Part shown: positions 8,971-18,024 of the stretch, piece by piece | Layout: each line of letters starts with the position of its first letter | Numbering within the stretch: the stretch's first letter is position 1 | From: Ascidiaceihabitans sp029251465 | GTDB taxonomy: Bacteria; Pseudomonadota; Alphaproteobacteria; Rhodobacterales; Rhodobacteraceae | NCBI RefSeq assembly: GCF_042932805.1 | Contig: NZ_CP170633.1 | Coordinates: forward strand, 1,116,001 to 1,180,000 | DNA length: 64,000 bases | Direction of reading: 5' to 3' | The notes under the pieces: model-generated | The model's database searches: none | Told to the model about the DNA's origin: nothing | What the model saw: only the letters and a program-made list of their open reading frames with translations | Made by a program: the position numbers and the translations under genes

Positions 8971-9744
8971 ATGCTTCTGGCAATTGACTGCGGCAACACC
9001 AATACGGTTTTTTCCATTTGGGATGGAAAGCAGTTTATCGGCACTTGGCGCACCGCAACTGAATGGCAGCGCACGGCGGACCAGTACTACGTCTGGCTTA
9101 GCACCTTGATGAGGTTCCAAGACATCGACGTGCAAATCACCGATGTGATTGTGTCCTCAACGGTGCCACGGGTCGTGTTTAACCTGCGCGTTCTGGCCGA
9201 TCGATATTTCAACACCCGGCCCATTGTTGTGGGTAAGTCCGATTGCTTGCTGCCTGTCGATGTGCGCGTTGATGCGGGCACTGCCGTGGGGCCTGACCGT
9301 TTGGTCAACACTGTTGCTGGCTTTGATTTGTATGGCGGTGATTTGATTATGGTCGACTTTGGCACGGCCACCACATTTGACGTGGTCGACACCGATGGCG
9401 CTTATGTCGGTGGTGTGATCGCACCGGGCGTGAACCTCAGCCTTGAGGCATTGCACCAAGCCGCCGCAGCCCTGCCGCATGTCGATATTTCCAAGCCCCA
9501 AGCGGTCGTTGGCACCAACACTGTTGCCTGTATGCAATCCGGCGTATTTTGGGGTTACGTCGGCTTGGTCCGTGAGATATGTGCCCGCATTAAGGCGGAA
9601 CGCGACCGCGACATGCGCGTGATTTCTACAGGGGGGCTAGCCCCGCTGTTTCAACAAACAGAAAAGCTGTTTGATGACTTTCAAGACGATTTAACGATGC
9701 ACGGATTGACCGTGATCCATCGTTACAACAAGGAAAATAACTGA
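8971..9744 (+). CDS. coaX: Type III pantothenate kinase (CoaX)
   Basis: Catalyses ATP-dependent phosphorylation of pantothenate, the first step of coenzyme A synthesis. The 257-residue protein shows the ASKHA-fold phosphate motifs: LLAIDCGNTNTVFSIWDG at the N-terminus, DRLVNTVAGF around residue 109 and the central MVDFGTATTFDVVD, with VISTGGLAPLF near the C-terminus. Preceded by a G-rich ribosome-binding region (AGGGGGGC). rnj follows after three bases, so the two are cotranscribed. Confidence 0.96.
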   Translation: MLLAIDCGNTNTVFSIWDGKQFIGTWRTATEWQRTADQYYVWLSTLMRFQDIDVQITDVIVSSTVPRVVFNLRVLADRYFNTRPIVVGKSDCLLPVDVRVDAGTAVGPDRLVNTVAGFDLYGGDLIMVDFGTATTFDVVDTDGAYVGGVIAPGVNLSLEALHQAAAALPHVDISKPQAVVGTNTVACMQSGVFWGYVGLVREICARIKAERDRDMRVISTGGLAPLFQQTEKLFDDFQDDLTMHGLTVIHRYNKENN

Positions 9745-9747
9745 CAA

Positions 9748-11415
9748 ATGAGCAGTGAACGATTGATCTACCTTCCCCTCGGTGGGGCGGGCGAAATTGG
9801 CATGAATGCCTATGTCTATGGCTATGGAAAACCTGAACAAGAGCGACTGATTGTGGTCGATTTGGGCGTGACTTTCCCTGATATGGATGGCTCTCCGGGT
9901 GTGGATTTGATCCTGCCTGACATTGAATGGCTCGAGGCGCGGCGCGACCGCATCGAGGCGGTTTTTGTGACCCACGCGCACGAAGACCACGTTGGTGCCA
10001 TTGCCCACACCTATGGCCGTCTTGGCGCGCCGATTTATGCGCGTGCCTTTACGGCAAACATTGCGCAACGCAAGATGTCTGAACACGGGCATCCGGCGAA
10101 TGCGGTGACAGTTGTGGGTGCATGGCCAGAACAGCGCGACTTTGGCCCGTTCAAGGTTGGCTTTTTGCCGATGTCCCACTCGATCCCCGAGAGCTCGGCG
10201 ATGGTGATCGACACGCCGCATGGCCGCGTGATCCACACCGGCGATTTCAAATTGGACAAAACCCCGCTGGTCGGCGAAGCGTTTGATCCTGATCTATGGG
10301 CCGAAGTATCGGCAGGCGGCGTCAAAGCCTTGGTCTGCGACAGCACAAATGTGTTTTCGCCCAACGCAGGTAAATCCGAAATCACCGTCGGACCCGAGAT
10401 CGAAAAACTGGTGTCATCCGCCAAAGGTATGGTCGTGGCGACCACCTTTGCATCCAACGTTGCGCGCGTGAAAACACTGGCCGAAGCGGGCGAACGGGCA
10501 GGGCGGTCTATCGTTTTGTTAGGCCGTGCGATGCGTCGCATGGTCGAAGCCGCGATCGAAACCGGCGTTCTAAAAGACTTCCCATCCGTGGTCAGCCCCG
10601 AAGATGCCAAAAGCCTGCCACGCGAACATCTGATGTTGTTGGTGACTGGTTCGCAAGGCGAACGTCGCGCGGCCTCGGCCCAGCTGGCACGCGGGAAATA
10701 CATGGGTCTGACGATGAAAGAGGGCGATACGTTCCTGTTTTCGTCCAAAACCATCCCGGGCAATGAACGCGGCGTGATCCGCATCATCAACGCCTATTCG
10801 GAAATGGGTGTGGATGTGGTTGATGATTCATCTGGCCTGTACCACGTGTCCGGCCACGCAAACCGCCCCGACATCGAGGCGATGCACGATCTGGTCAAAC
10901 CGCAAATCCTGATCCCGATGCACGGCGAACACCGTCACTTGCGCGAACACGTCAAACTCGGCGAAGCCAAAGGCATCAAAGGTGTTCTGGCTGTGAACGG
11001 CATGATGATCGATTTGTCCGGTAACACACCAAACGTCGCGGAATACATCGAAACCGGCCGTACCTATCTGGATGGCTCTGTGCAAATCGGCGCGCTGGAC
11101 GGCGTGGTGCGGGATCGCATTCGTATGGCCTTGAACGGTCATGTGGTTGTGACGCTGATCTTGGATGATGCGAACGAACCACTGGGTGAACCATGGTGTG
11201 AACTGATGGGACTGCCGGAAACCGGATCATCAAACACGGCATTGGTCGAAGTTCTGGAACACGACCTAAGCCAGTTTTTGGGCCGCGCTGATGCCAAAAC
11301 CCTGCGTGATGACGATGATTTGGGCAATGCGCTACGTAAAATTGTGCGCAATTCGGCGCAAAATGAGATCGGTAAAAAGCCGGAAGTAACAGTCGTGGTT
11401 TCGCGTCTAAGCTAA
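9748..11415 (+). CDS. rnj: Ribonuclease J
   Basis: Metallo-beta-lactamase/beta-CASP ribonuclease with endonuclease and 5'-3' exonuclease activity in the family, acting in mRNA turnover and rRNA maturation in the cytoplasm. The 555-residue protein carries the zinc-binding HAHEDH motif at residues 76-81, further ligand histidines in LPMSHSIPESSAMVI and HTGDFKLD, and the beta-CASP segment (ISGHANRPD-like VSGHANRPDIEAMHDLV). The C-terminal domain is complete. The gene closes the birA-coaX-rnj run and is followed by a strong terminator hairpin. Confidence 0.96.
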   Translation: MSSERLIYLPLGGAGEIGMNAYVYGYGKPEQERLIVVDLGVTFPDMDGSPGVDLILPDIEWLEARRDRIEAVFVTHAHEDHVGAIAHTYGRLGAPIYARAFTANIAQRKMSEHGHPANAVTVVGAWPEQRDFGPFKVGFLPMSHSIPESSAMVIDTPHGRVIHTGDFKLDKTPLVGEAFDPDLWAEVSAGGVKALVCDSTNVFSPNAGKSEITVGPEIEKLVSSAKGMVVATTFASNVARVKTLAEAGERAGRSIVLLGRAMRRMVEAAIETGVLKDFPSVVSPEDAKSLPREHLMLLVTGSQGERRAASAQLARGKYMGLTMKEGDTFLFSSKTIPGNERGVIRIINAYSEMGVDVVDDSSGLYHVSGHANRPDIEAMHDLVKPQILIPMHGEHRHLREHVKLGEAKGIKGVLAVNGMMIDLSGNTPNVAEYIETGRTYLDGSVQIGALDGVVRDRIRMALNGHVVVTLILDDANEPLGEPWCELMGLPETGSSNTALVEVLEHDLSQFLGRADAKTLRDDDDLGNALRKIVRNSAQNEIGKKPEVTVVVSRLS

Positions 11416-11444
11416 GCGCTGACGCGGGTCTTGATCGATAGAGA

Positions 11445-11479
11445 CAAAAAAGGGGCGCAGATCAACTGTGCCCCTTTTT
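11445..11479. terminator. Bidirectional intrinsic terminator between rnj and the helicase gene
   Basis: AAAAAGGGGCGCAG and CTGTGCCCCTTTTT pair across a five-base loop, with one G-T wobble in the stem. There is an A-run on the left and a T-run on the right, so the hairpin can terminate both the rightward rnj transcript and the leftward helicase transcript, which converge here. Confidence 0.9.
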
Positions 11480-11499
11480 CATGTCTTAATGGCTAGCAG

Positions 11500-12999
11500 T
11501 TAGCTGTTGTAGCGATCTGCAAAGCTGAGTTCGATAAACGTTGGCGTGTGATCGCCAAGTCCCAAGACCTTGTTGCCGCCACGATCGTTGTTGCGATCAG
11601 ACTGTTTCGGGGCTTGCTTGGCCGAAGAACTGGACCGGTTGCGCGAAGACGATTTGGCCCGCGTGTCGGTTTTTTGTTCTGTTGGTTGCTCAGGTGCTTT
11701 GGACGCTTCTAGCGGTGCTGCTGCCTGAACCGTGTCTACAACAGGCGTCGTTTCAGGTTTTTTCGAACGGCTACGGCTGCGAGGTGCCTTTTCGACAGGT
11801 GCGTCACTTGCGGGTTTTGGTGCCGGTGATTTGGCAACCGGCGCGAGCGTTTTCAGCGGGTTGTCCAAGCGTGGAATGGCTTTTTGCAACAAGCGTTCTA
11901 CGTCTTCGAAATTCTTTTCGTCGCGCGAGGTGCAAATCATGATCGTTTTGCCTTCGCGACCAGCACGTCCGGTGCGACCGATGCGGTGAATGTAATCTTC
12001 GGCGTGGCTGGGCACGTCAAAGTTGAAAACGTGGCTGACCGATGGCACATCAAGCCCGCGTGCGGCGACATCAGAGGCGCACAAAAAGCGCAGTTCGCCC
12101 GAGCGGAATTTATCAAGCGTTTTGGTGCGCTGTGACTGGTCTAGATCGCCGTGGATCGGGGCCGCATCATAGCCGTATTTCGAGAGCGATTTGGCAACGA
12201 TATCAACGTCCGTCTTGCGATTGCAAAAGATGATGGCGTTGGTGCATTTTTCGCCCTCAGCGTCGATCAACATACGCAAAACTTTACGTTTTTCAGTGGC
12301 TTCGCGATCCTTGCGCGACCCTTTGAACATGACAACGGCTTGCTCAATTGTCTCGGAGGCCGACGCTTGGCGCGCAACCTCAACCCGCTCTGGGTTAGAC
12401 AGGAACGTGTTGGTGATGCGTTCGATTTCAGGGGCCATGGTTGCCGAGAAAAACAGCGTTTGACGCGTGAAAGGCGTCAGGCCAAAGATGCGTTCGATAT
12501 CAGGGATGAAACCCATATCGAGCATACGGTCAGCTTCGTCCACAACCATGATTTTGACGTCAGTCAGGATCAGCTTGCCACGTTCGTGGTGATCGAGCAG
12601 GCGACCTGGCGTGGCAATCAAGACATCGACGCCTTTGTCGATCAGTTTGTCCTGTTCTTTGAACGAAACGCCGCCTATCAGCAGCGCTTTGGTCAGTTTC
12701 AGGTGCTTTGTGTAGGTGTCAAAGTTCTCGGCAACTTGGGCGGCCAATTCGCGCGTCGGGCACAAAACCAAGGACCGTGGCATGCGCGCACGGGCACGGC
12801 CGCGCGCAAGCATCGTGATCATCGGCAGTGTGAAACTGGCGGTTTTGCCGGTGCCGGTTTGGGCAATCCCCAAAACGTCGCGCCCTTCGAGCGCGGGGGG
12901 AATTGCACCCGCCTGGATCGGCGTTGGTGTTTCATAGCCAGCTTCTTCGATGGCTTTGAGGACCTTTGAATTCAGGTTCAGATCAGAAAATTTTGTCAT
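11500..12999 (-). CDS. DEAD-box ATP-dependent RNA helicase (RhlE-like)
   Basis: RNA helicase expected to remodel RNA and ribosome precursors. The 499-residue protein contains the Q motif (TPIQAGAIPPALEGRDVLG), motif I AQTGTGKT, PTREL, TPGRL, DEAD in VDEADRMLDMGF, SAT, and motif VI HRIGRTGRAG. After about residue 385 comes a low-complexity basic/Ser/Pro tail (many RSRS and SSS runs), typical of RhlE-type RNA-binding tails. The ATG at 12999 (MTKFSDLNLN) is chosen over an upstream in-frame start at 13026 because helicase homology begins right after it. It converges with rnj. Confidence 0.93.
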   Translation of the reverse strand: MTKFSDLNLNSKVLKAIEEAGYETPTPIQAGAIPPALEGRDVLGIAQTGTGKTASFTLPMITMLARGRARARMPRSLVLCPTRELAAQVAENFDTYTKHLKLTKALLIGGVSFKEQDKLIDKGVDVLIATPGRLLDHHERGKLILTDVKIMVVDEADRMLDMGFIPDIERIFGLTPFTRQTLFFSATMAPEIERITNTFLSNPERVEVARQASASETIEQAVVMFKGSRKDREATEKRKVLRMLIDAEGEKCTNAIIFCNRKTDVDIVAKSLSKYGYDAAPIHGDLDQSQRTKTLDKFRSGELRFLCASDVAARGLDVPSVSHVFNFDVPSHAEDYIHRIGRTGRAGREGKTIMICTSRDEKNFEDVERLLQKAIPRLDNPLKTLAPVAKSPAPKPASDAPVEKAPRSRSRSKKPETTPVVDTVQAAAPLEASKAPEQPTEQKTDTRAKSSSRNRSSSSAKQAPKQSDRNNDRGGNKVLGLGDHTPTFIELSFADRYNS

Positions 13000-13131
13000 G
13001 TATGTCCGTATGTTGCGGACATTCACTTGGCCCGCGGCAGCGATTTGCGCCGGCCCGAATGGCCCTAGGGGCGATCTGGTGATCGCAGCACTTGTGCGCC
13101 AATACCAAGAAGCGCAGTTGGGGTCAAACTA

Positions 13132-14064
13132 TCAGGTGAAATCAGGGAAGTGGCGCGCCAATTTTGCATCTAAATCCAGTGTAATTTCGCGGTACATTTC
13201 GCGTGCTTGCAAACGGGCGCGCAAGGCGTCGGTATCGGTTGCGACTTCGGTGTAAAAACGACGCAAACCTTCTTCGCCCTCTGCGGCCTCAAGCGTTTGA
13301 AACATCTCGTGCAACGTCAAACCACCGCGTTTGCGTGATTTGGCAGGGGCCAGTTCCGCGCGGTAGGACCCTTGTTCCAACCGGTACCGATAGGCGGCAA
13401 TCCAGTCTTCCCATGTTTTTGCGTGGGCGTGCGCCAGATCTATGTCGCTCAGTTCAATTTCGTTCGGGTTCATTGCATCGCCTTGAAAGGCATTGTGAAT
13501 CCGAACGCTGATGTCGGGTAACCCTGTGCGCACAAACAGTTTTCCGGCGACATGGCTTAGAAATCCACCTTTGATGTAGGCCCCGAATTCGGGATAGATA
13601 TCCTGTACGATCCGGGTGCGTTCCGGCCCATTCGGGATGAATGTTTTGTAAGAGTTCCCAACACCTGCCAATTGTTCCATCGGGCGGGTGCGGGCGCATG
13701 CGGTGTCGGGATCAAGGGTTGCCAAACTGTCAGATACAGAGGTTTGGGGCACCAGAAATTCATCGACATCCATGTGGATTAACCAGTCAACTTCGACCTT
13801 GCGATTGTAGGCATGAGTAGCATTTCGGCTTTGACGGACTTGGTGTTTTTCGGGCCTTTTGCCATCGATTTTTTGCCAATGGGCGGCATCACAGGCTTGA
13901 ACCCGTATTTTTGGGTGGGCCTTTAACGAGGCAAATGCATCGCTGTCTGGATCATCGAGATATAGGTACAATCGGTGCGCGCCGGCGTCGATGTGATACG
14001 CAGCAAAGCGCAAGATATCCGCCGTGGGTGCCAGTATCGTCGCCGCCAGCCCCCATTTTGTCAT
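13132..14064 (-). CDS. Glycosyltransferase family 2-type protein (first of a tandem pair)
   Basis: A 310-residue cytoplasmic protein of the Glyco_tranf_2_4 type common in roseobacters. The N-terminus matches a GT-A nucleotide-binding fold, and the metal-binding motif DVDEF lies at residues 99-103 (IHMDVDEFLVP). The block NATHAYNR before it is shared with the neighbouring gene (NATHTYNR), so the two are tandem paralogues. It lies three bases downstream of that paralogue and is the last gene of a prfC-GT-GT run. Donor, acceptor and product cannot be told from sequence. Confidence 0.82.
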   Translation of the reverse strand: MTKWGLAATILAPTADILRFAAYHIDAGAHRLYLYLDDPDSDAFASLKAHPKIRVQACDAAHWQKIDGKRPEKHQVRQSRNATHAYNRKVEVDWLIHMDVDEFLVPQTSVSDSLATLDPDTACARTRPMEQLAGVGNSYKTFIPNGPERTRIVQDIYPEFGAYIKGGFLSHVAGKLFVRTGLPDISVRIHNAFQGDAMNPNEIELSDIDLAHAHAKTWEDWIAAYRYRLEQGSYRAELAPAKSRKRGGLTLHEMFQTLEAAEGEEGLRRFYTEVATDTDALRARLQAREMYREITLDLDAKLARHFPDFT

Positions 14065-14067
14065 GCG

Positions 14068-15069
14068 CTAAATCCCTGATGACCCAAATTGACGCGCGAC
14101 CTTTTCATCCAGATCCAGCGTCCATGTCACCAGCATGTCATGGGCGGCCAATAGGTCAAGCCGTTCGGTGCTGGCAAGGCACATTTCATCAAAGAAAGCA
14201 CGCAATCCCGCGTCCCCGTCTTCTTCGGTAACCACATTTAGTACGTCATTTAGAGCCATGGTTTCATTTGTTTTTTTGCGATACGACCCTTTCGACATTC
14301 GATAATCGAAGTGTCGCTTGAACACATCCCAACTTGGGGCGTGTGCATGGCCGATCACCACGTCGGGCAAGGCATGACCGTTGATGATTTTCGCTCCTTT
14401 TTGCAGCATCGCATGGATGCCGATCCGCACGTTCGGCAGCCCCACACGCGCGATATTCTTGCCACCCGCATAGCTGATAAAACCATCAGGCAAAAAATTA
14501 CCGAACGTCGGATAGATGAGGCGCATTTCGTGTTTCTTGCGTTTTGCATGCTTGCGGGCGCGTTTGAAATAGGCGGGTTTGTTCCAGGGATCATCGCTCG
14601 CAAGCATCTCGATAGGTGTGATGCGCGCAAAGGCGGCGTCGTTTGGGACCGTGATCAGGTGGTGGGCCAAAGGTTCAGCGGTGAGTAGAAATTCGTCAAC
14701 ATCGATGTGGCACAACCAGTCCATTTTGCTGCGATTATAGGTGTGCGTGGCGTTGTATGCCTGGCGCAATTGGTGAGTTTCACGCGCTTTTTCAGGGGCT
14801 TGCGCCCAATGGGCATCGTCACATTGAACAAAGCGGACCTTTGGATGGGCCAGTCGTTCAGCCAGTTTCGTATCCGGTTCATCAAGGTGGATAACGATTT
14901 CTGCGGCACCCATATCGAGGTGCCACGCGATAAAACGCGCGACATTCATCGCGGGCGCTTTGATCGTACTGACGACGCCCCAGCGTAAAGTGTCCGGGTC
15001 CGTCTGTGCTGGCGTCGAGGGGGTCACAACCGTTGTGCGAGTAGCCGGTTTTTCGATGTCAGCAGCCAC
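14068..15069 (-). CDS. Glycosyltransferase family 2-type protein (second of a tandem pair)
   Basis: A 333-residue protein paralogous to its downstream neighbour. After a Thr/Pro-rich N-terminal extension of about 28 residues comes the GT-A-like core (WGVVSTIKAPAMNVARFIAW), with DVDEF at residues 123-127. The start is a GTG at 15069, four bases after the prfC stop, so it is probably translated from the prfC transcript. Two specialised glycosyltransferases attached to a translation-factor gene is odd, and the pair may have been added behind prfC. Substrates are unknown. Confidence 0.82.
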   Translation of the reverse strand: MAADIEKPATRTTVVTPSTPAQTDPDTLRWGVVSTIKAPAMNVARFIAWHLDMGAAEIVIHLDEPDTKLAERLAHPKVRFVQCDDAHWAQAPEKARETHQLRQAYNATHTYNRSKMDWLCHIDVDEFLLTAEPLAHHLITVPNDAAFARITPIEMLASDDPWNKPAYFKRARKHAKRKKHEMRLIYPTFGNFLPDGFISYAGGKNIARVGLPNVRIGIHAMLQKGAKIINGHALPDVVIGHAHAPSWDVFKRHFDYRMSKGSYRKKTNETMALNDVLNVVTEEDGDAGLRAFFDEMCLASTERLDLLAAHDMLVTWTLDLDEKVARQFGSSGI

Positions 15070-15073
15070 GCAA

Positions 15074-16681
15074 TTACACCATCATTTCCTTGGTCGCAGT
15101 CAGCCTGATGTCGGAGTAATCACGTTCAACACGGTCGATGTCCCATTGCAGACGGGTCAAATAAACAATGTCGCCATCGTGGTCATGCGCGATGTGCAGT
15201 TTGTTGGCTTCTGTAAATTTATCAACGGCTTGTTTGTCACCGTTCACCCAGCGCGCAGAGGTGAATTGCGACTGTTCAAAGCGCACGGGCAAGCCATATT
15301 CCAGCTCGATACGGCTGGCCAAAACCTCGAATTGCAACTGCCCGACAACACCAACAACAAAACCCGATCCGATGGACGGTTTAAAGACCTTGGCGGCGCC
15401 TTCTTCGGCGAATTGCATCAATGCTTTTTCCAGATGCTTGGCCTTTAGCGGATCACCTGCGCGCACGCCTTGCAGCAGCTCTGGTGCGAAGGACGGGATG
15501 CCGGTGACGCGGATCGCTTCGCCCTCGGTTAACGTGTCGCCGATGCGCAACTGGCCGTGGTTCGGGATGCCGATGATGTCGCCGGCCCACGCCTCTTCGG
15601 CCAGTTCGCGGTCAGAGGCCAAGAACAGCACCGGGTTCGAGATCGCCATTTGTTTTTTGGACCGCACATGGGTCAGTTTCATGCCGCGATGAAAGTGCCC
15701 CGACGCAAGACGCACAAAGGCCACACGATCGCGATGCTTTGGGTCCATGTTGGCTTGAACCTTGAAAACAAATCCTGCAACTTTGGTTTCTTCGGGGGCA
15801 ACATTGCGCGGTTGCGCCGACTGAATCTGCGGTTCGGGACCGTAGTTTGCGATCCCCTCCATCAATTCCTTAACGCCAAACGAATTGATCGCAGATCCGA
15901 ACCAGATCGGTGTCAGCGATCCTTCTGCCATCGCCGCCTTGTCCATTGGTGGTAGCAATTCGCGGGCCATCTCCAGCTCTTCGCGCAATTGCGCCAGTTG
16001 GGCTTCGGGCACGTGTTCCGCCAATTTCGGGTCATCCAAACCATTGATTTCGATGGATTCAGCAACCTTGTTACGATCCGCACGGTCCATCAATTCAAGG
16101 CGGTCGCCCAAAATGTCGTAGCACCCGATGAAATCACGCCCGACCCCGATGGGCCAGCTGGCAGGGGTCACGTCAATCGCTAGGTTCTCTTGAATTTCGT
16201 CAATGATCTCAAAGACATCACGGCTTTCGCGGTCCATCTTGTTACAGAATGTCAGGATCGGTAAATCGCGCATCCGGCACACTTCGAACAGCTTTTGCGT
16301 TTGGGATTCAACGCCCTTTGCGCCATCAATCACCATGACTGCGGCGTCAACTGCGGTTAGCGTGCGGTAGGTGTCTTCGGAAAAGTCAGAGTGGCCCGGC
16401 GTGTCCACCAGATTGAACCGGAAGTGTTTGTAATCAAAAGACATTGCAGAGGCCGAGACAGAGATGCCGCGGTCTTTTTCCATTGCCATAAAGTCAGAGC
16501 GTGTGCGTCGTGCTTCGCCCTTTGCCCGTACTTGGCCCGCCATTTGGATCGCTCCACCGAACAACAAGAATTTCTCGGTGAGGGTCGTCTTGCCGGCATC
16601 AGGATGCGAGATGATCGCAAACGTGCGGCGGCGCGCGATTTCAGGCGGCAAGGCGGGGCGGTTTGAGGCGGTATCCAACAT
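15074..16681 (-). CDS. prfC: Peptide chain release factor 3 (RF3)
   Basis: Translational GTPase that removes RF1/RF2 from the ribosome after termination. The 535-residue protein carries G1 SHPDAGKTTLTEK, the switch region with DTPGHSDFSEDTYR, and G4 NKMDRE. The RF3-specific C-terminal domain (QLQFEVLASRIELEYGLPVR, then FTSARWV) is intact. The ATG at 16681 (MLDTASNRPALPPEIARRRTF) gives the usual length; an in-frame upstream start at 16735 would add 18 unconserved residues. A perfect hairpin lies 67 bases upstream. Confidence 0.95.
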   Translation of the reverse strand: MLDTASNRPALPPEIARRRTFAIISHPDAGKTTLTEKFLLFGGAIQMAGQVRAKGEARRTRSDFMAMEKDRGISVSASAMSFDYKHFRFNLVDTPGHSDFSEDTYRTLTAVDAAVMVIDGAKGVESQTQKLFEVCRMRDLPILTFCNKMDRESRDVFEIIDEIQENLAIDVTPASWPIGVGRDFIGCYDILGDRLELMDRADRNKVAESIEINGLDDPKLAEHVPEAQLAQLREELEMARELLPPMDKAAMAEGSLTPIWFGSAINSFGVKELMEGIANYGPEPQIQSAQPRNVAPEETKVAGFVFKVQANMDPKHRDRVAFVRLASGHFHRGMKLTHVRSKKQMAISNPVLFLASDRELAEEAWAGDIIGIPNHGQLRIGDTLTEGEAIRVTGIPSFAPELLQGVRAGDPLKAKHLEKALMQFAEEGAAKVFKPSIGSGFVVGVVGQLQFEVLASRIELEYGLPVRFEQSQFTSARWVNGDKQAVDKFTEANKLHIAHDHDGDIVYLTRLQWDIDRVERDYSDIRLTATKEMMV

Positions 16682-16747
16682 GAAGACCGCTATAGATTGG
16701 GGGTCGGCGTCGCGCAAGGTGCTGGGGGTCGTCAATCACGCGGGTAA

Positions 16748-16766
16748 GGTGTGCGTGTCGCACACC
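16748..16766. other. Perfect inverted repeat between the Hint-domain gene and prfC
   Basis: GGTGTGCG, three bases, CGCACACC forms an eight-base-pair stem. It sits 17 bases past the Hint gene stop and 67 bases before the prfC start, both on the minus strand. No U-run follows on that strand, so it is a poor intrinsic terminator. It could terminate by another route or be an element of the prfC leader. Confidence 0.4.
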
Positions 16767-16782
16767 ACCGATTATCAGGCGA

Positions 16783-17829
16783 TCACCGAGACGAGGCTTT
16801 TTTAAGTAATTCCGCCGCGTCCGGTCTGTTCAACAACCCTTCTTGTACATCCAAACCCGAATGCGGCAGATTAGAATGACCAAGGATAACATCCCCTAAG
16901 CTTTCTGACAGATCAGCGGGTAAAACCGGCTTTGTACGGCTGTCGATCAACATGGATTCGGCAGCAATGCCTTCCGCATAAATGATCTGGTGCCCATCGA
17001 ATAGCAGTTGGAAATAATCAACAAATCCACCGTCTCGCACCCGCACGCTATCCCCGTTCACCAAGTGGCGCGCCTTTACCAGCAGCTCAGACCGTCCGGC
17101 CCCCAATTTGTCACTGCGCTGGTAGATAAACAGGCGATGATCGGGCCCAAGGATCAGATCGTGCTCGTTGTTCAGCGTCCCGGCAGTGATGCAAATCGGG
17201 GCAAATTCACCAACTGCGCGGACAGTGCTTTGCCCGATCCAGCGCACCTTTTGTGGCCCGTCATCACGGGTCAAAACCCGGTCGCCGACTTGCAAATCTT
17301 CGATAGGTCGCTGTGCGCCAGATGCCAACGTAATATGGGTGCCCCGAGAAAAATTGACACACGCCACTTGGGCAAATGTTTGGGCCGGATTGTCCGTGTT
17401 GATTCCGACAAGCGAATAGGACGCGCTGTGGTTCAGCGGCACCAAAGGCAACAGGTAAATGTCGTTCACATGGTCGCTGTCATCCACTTCGACCAACACC
17501 AGCGCGTCAGATGTTTGCCCGTCCGGCGATATCAAGGTTAACGCACTGTCCAAATGGATTGCGGCCCCGGTTTGCCCGATTTCGGTGTCTTCCGCGACTT
17601 TAAACACGGCCTCTCCGACGGGGCGCAAAGACAGGCGCGCAGGCTCGCTGCCGTAGCGAAATTCATAGACGTCATCCAACACCAGCTCTGCTGCAAACGA
17701 CAGCGCATCGTCCAAGTTGGCGCCGTCAATCACAGTGAAGTCGTGACAGCGGATCACCGGCAAGCTTTGCGCAGGCACCAGGGCGGCCTGAGGGCTTTTC
17801 AGCGTGCTGTTGAACGAATCTTGGGTCAT
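16783..17829 (-). CDS. Hint (Hedgehog/intein)-domain protein
   Basis: A 348-residue protein whose middle (about residues 178-320) is a Hint_2-type module: it opens with a cysteine in ACVNFSRGTHITLASG, continues with RPIEDLQVGDRVLTRDDG and has LGPDHRLFI in place of the usual second conserved block. Such modules are common in marine Rhodobacteraceae, often at the end of secreted proteins; autoprocessing is plausible but not shown. The N-terminal half (about 1-170) is not recognised. The ATG at 17829 is preferred to an in-frame upstream ATG at 17907. No signal peptide is evident. Confidence 0.8.
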   Translation of the reverse strand: MTQDSFNSTLKSPQAALVPAQSLPVIRCHDFTVIDGANLDDALSFAAELVLDDVYEFRYGSEPARLSLRPVGEAVFKVAEDTEIGQTGAAIHLDSALTLISPDGQTSDALVLVEVDDSDHVNDIYLLPLVPLNHSASYSLVGINTDNPAQTFAQVACVNFSRGTHITLASGAQRPIEDLQVGDRVLTRDDGPQKVRWIGQSTVRAVGEFAPICITAGTLNNEHDLILGPDHRLFIYQRSDKLGAGRSELLVKARHLVNGDSVRVRDGGFVDYFQLLFDGHQIIYAEGIAAESMLIDSRTKPVLPADLSESLGDVILGHSNLPHSGLDVQEGLLNRPDAAELLKKASSR

Positions 17830-18024
17830 TGAACCAATGCAACCTGCGATAAAGGATTGTTTGTTATGGTATTTCACTAATCTAGGAGTGTGGCGATCTA
17901 GCGTCAATCGGTTGATGATTTCAAGGAGCCTTCAGCAACTGAAAAATAGCTTCCGTCTATGGCTGGTCCTTGTACGACGCAAAGTGTTAGGAATTTCCCA
18001 ACATCTTTTCAGAAGGAATACACA

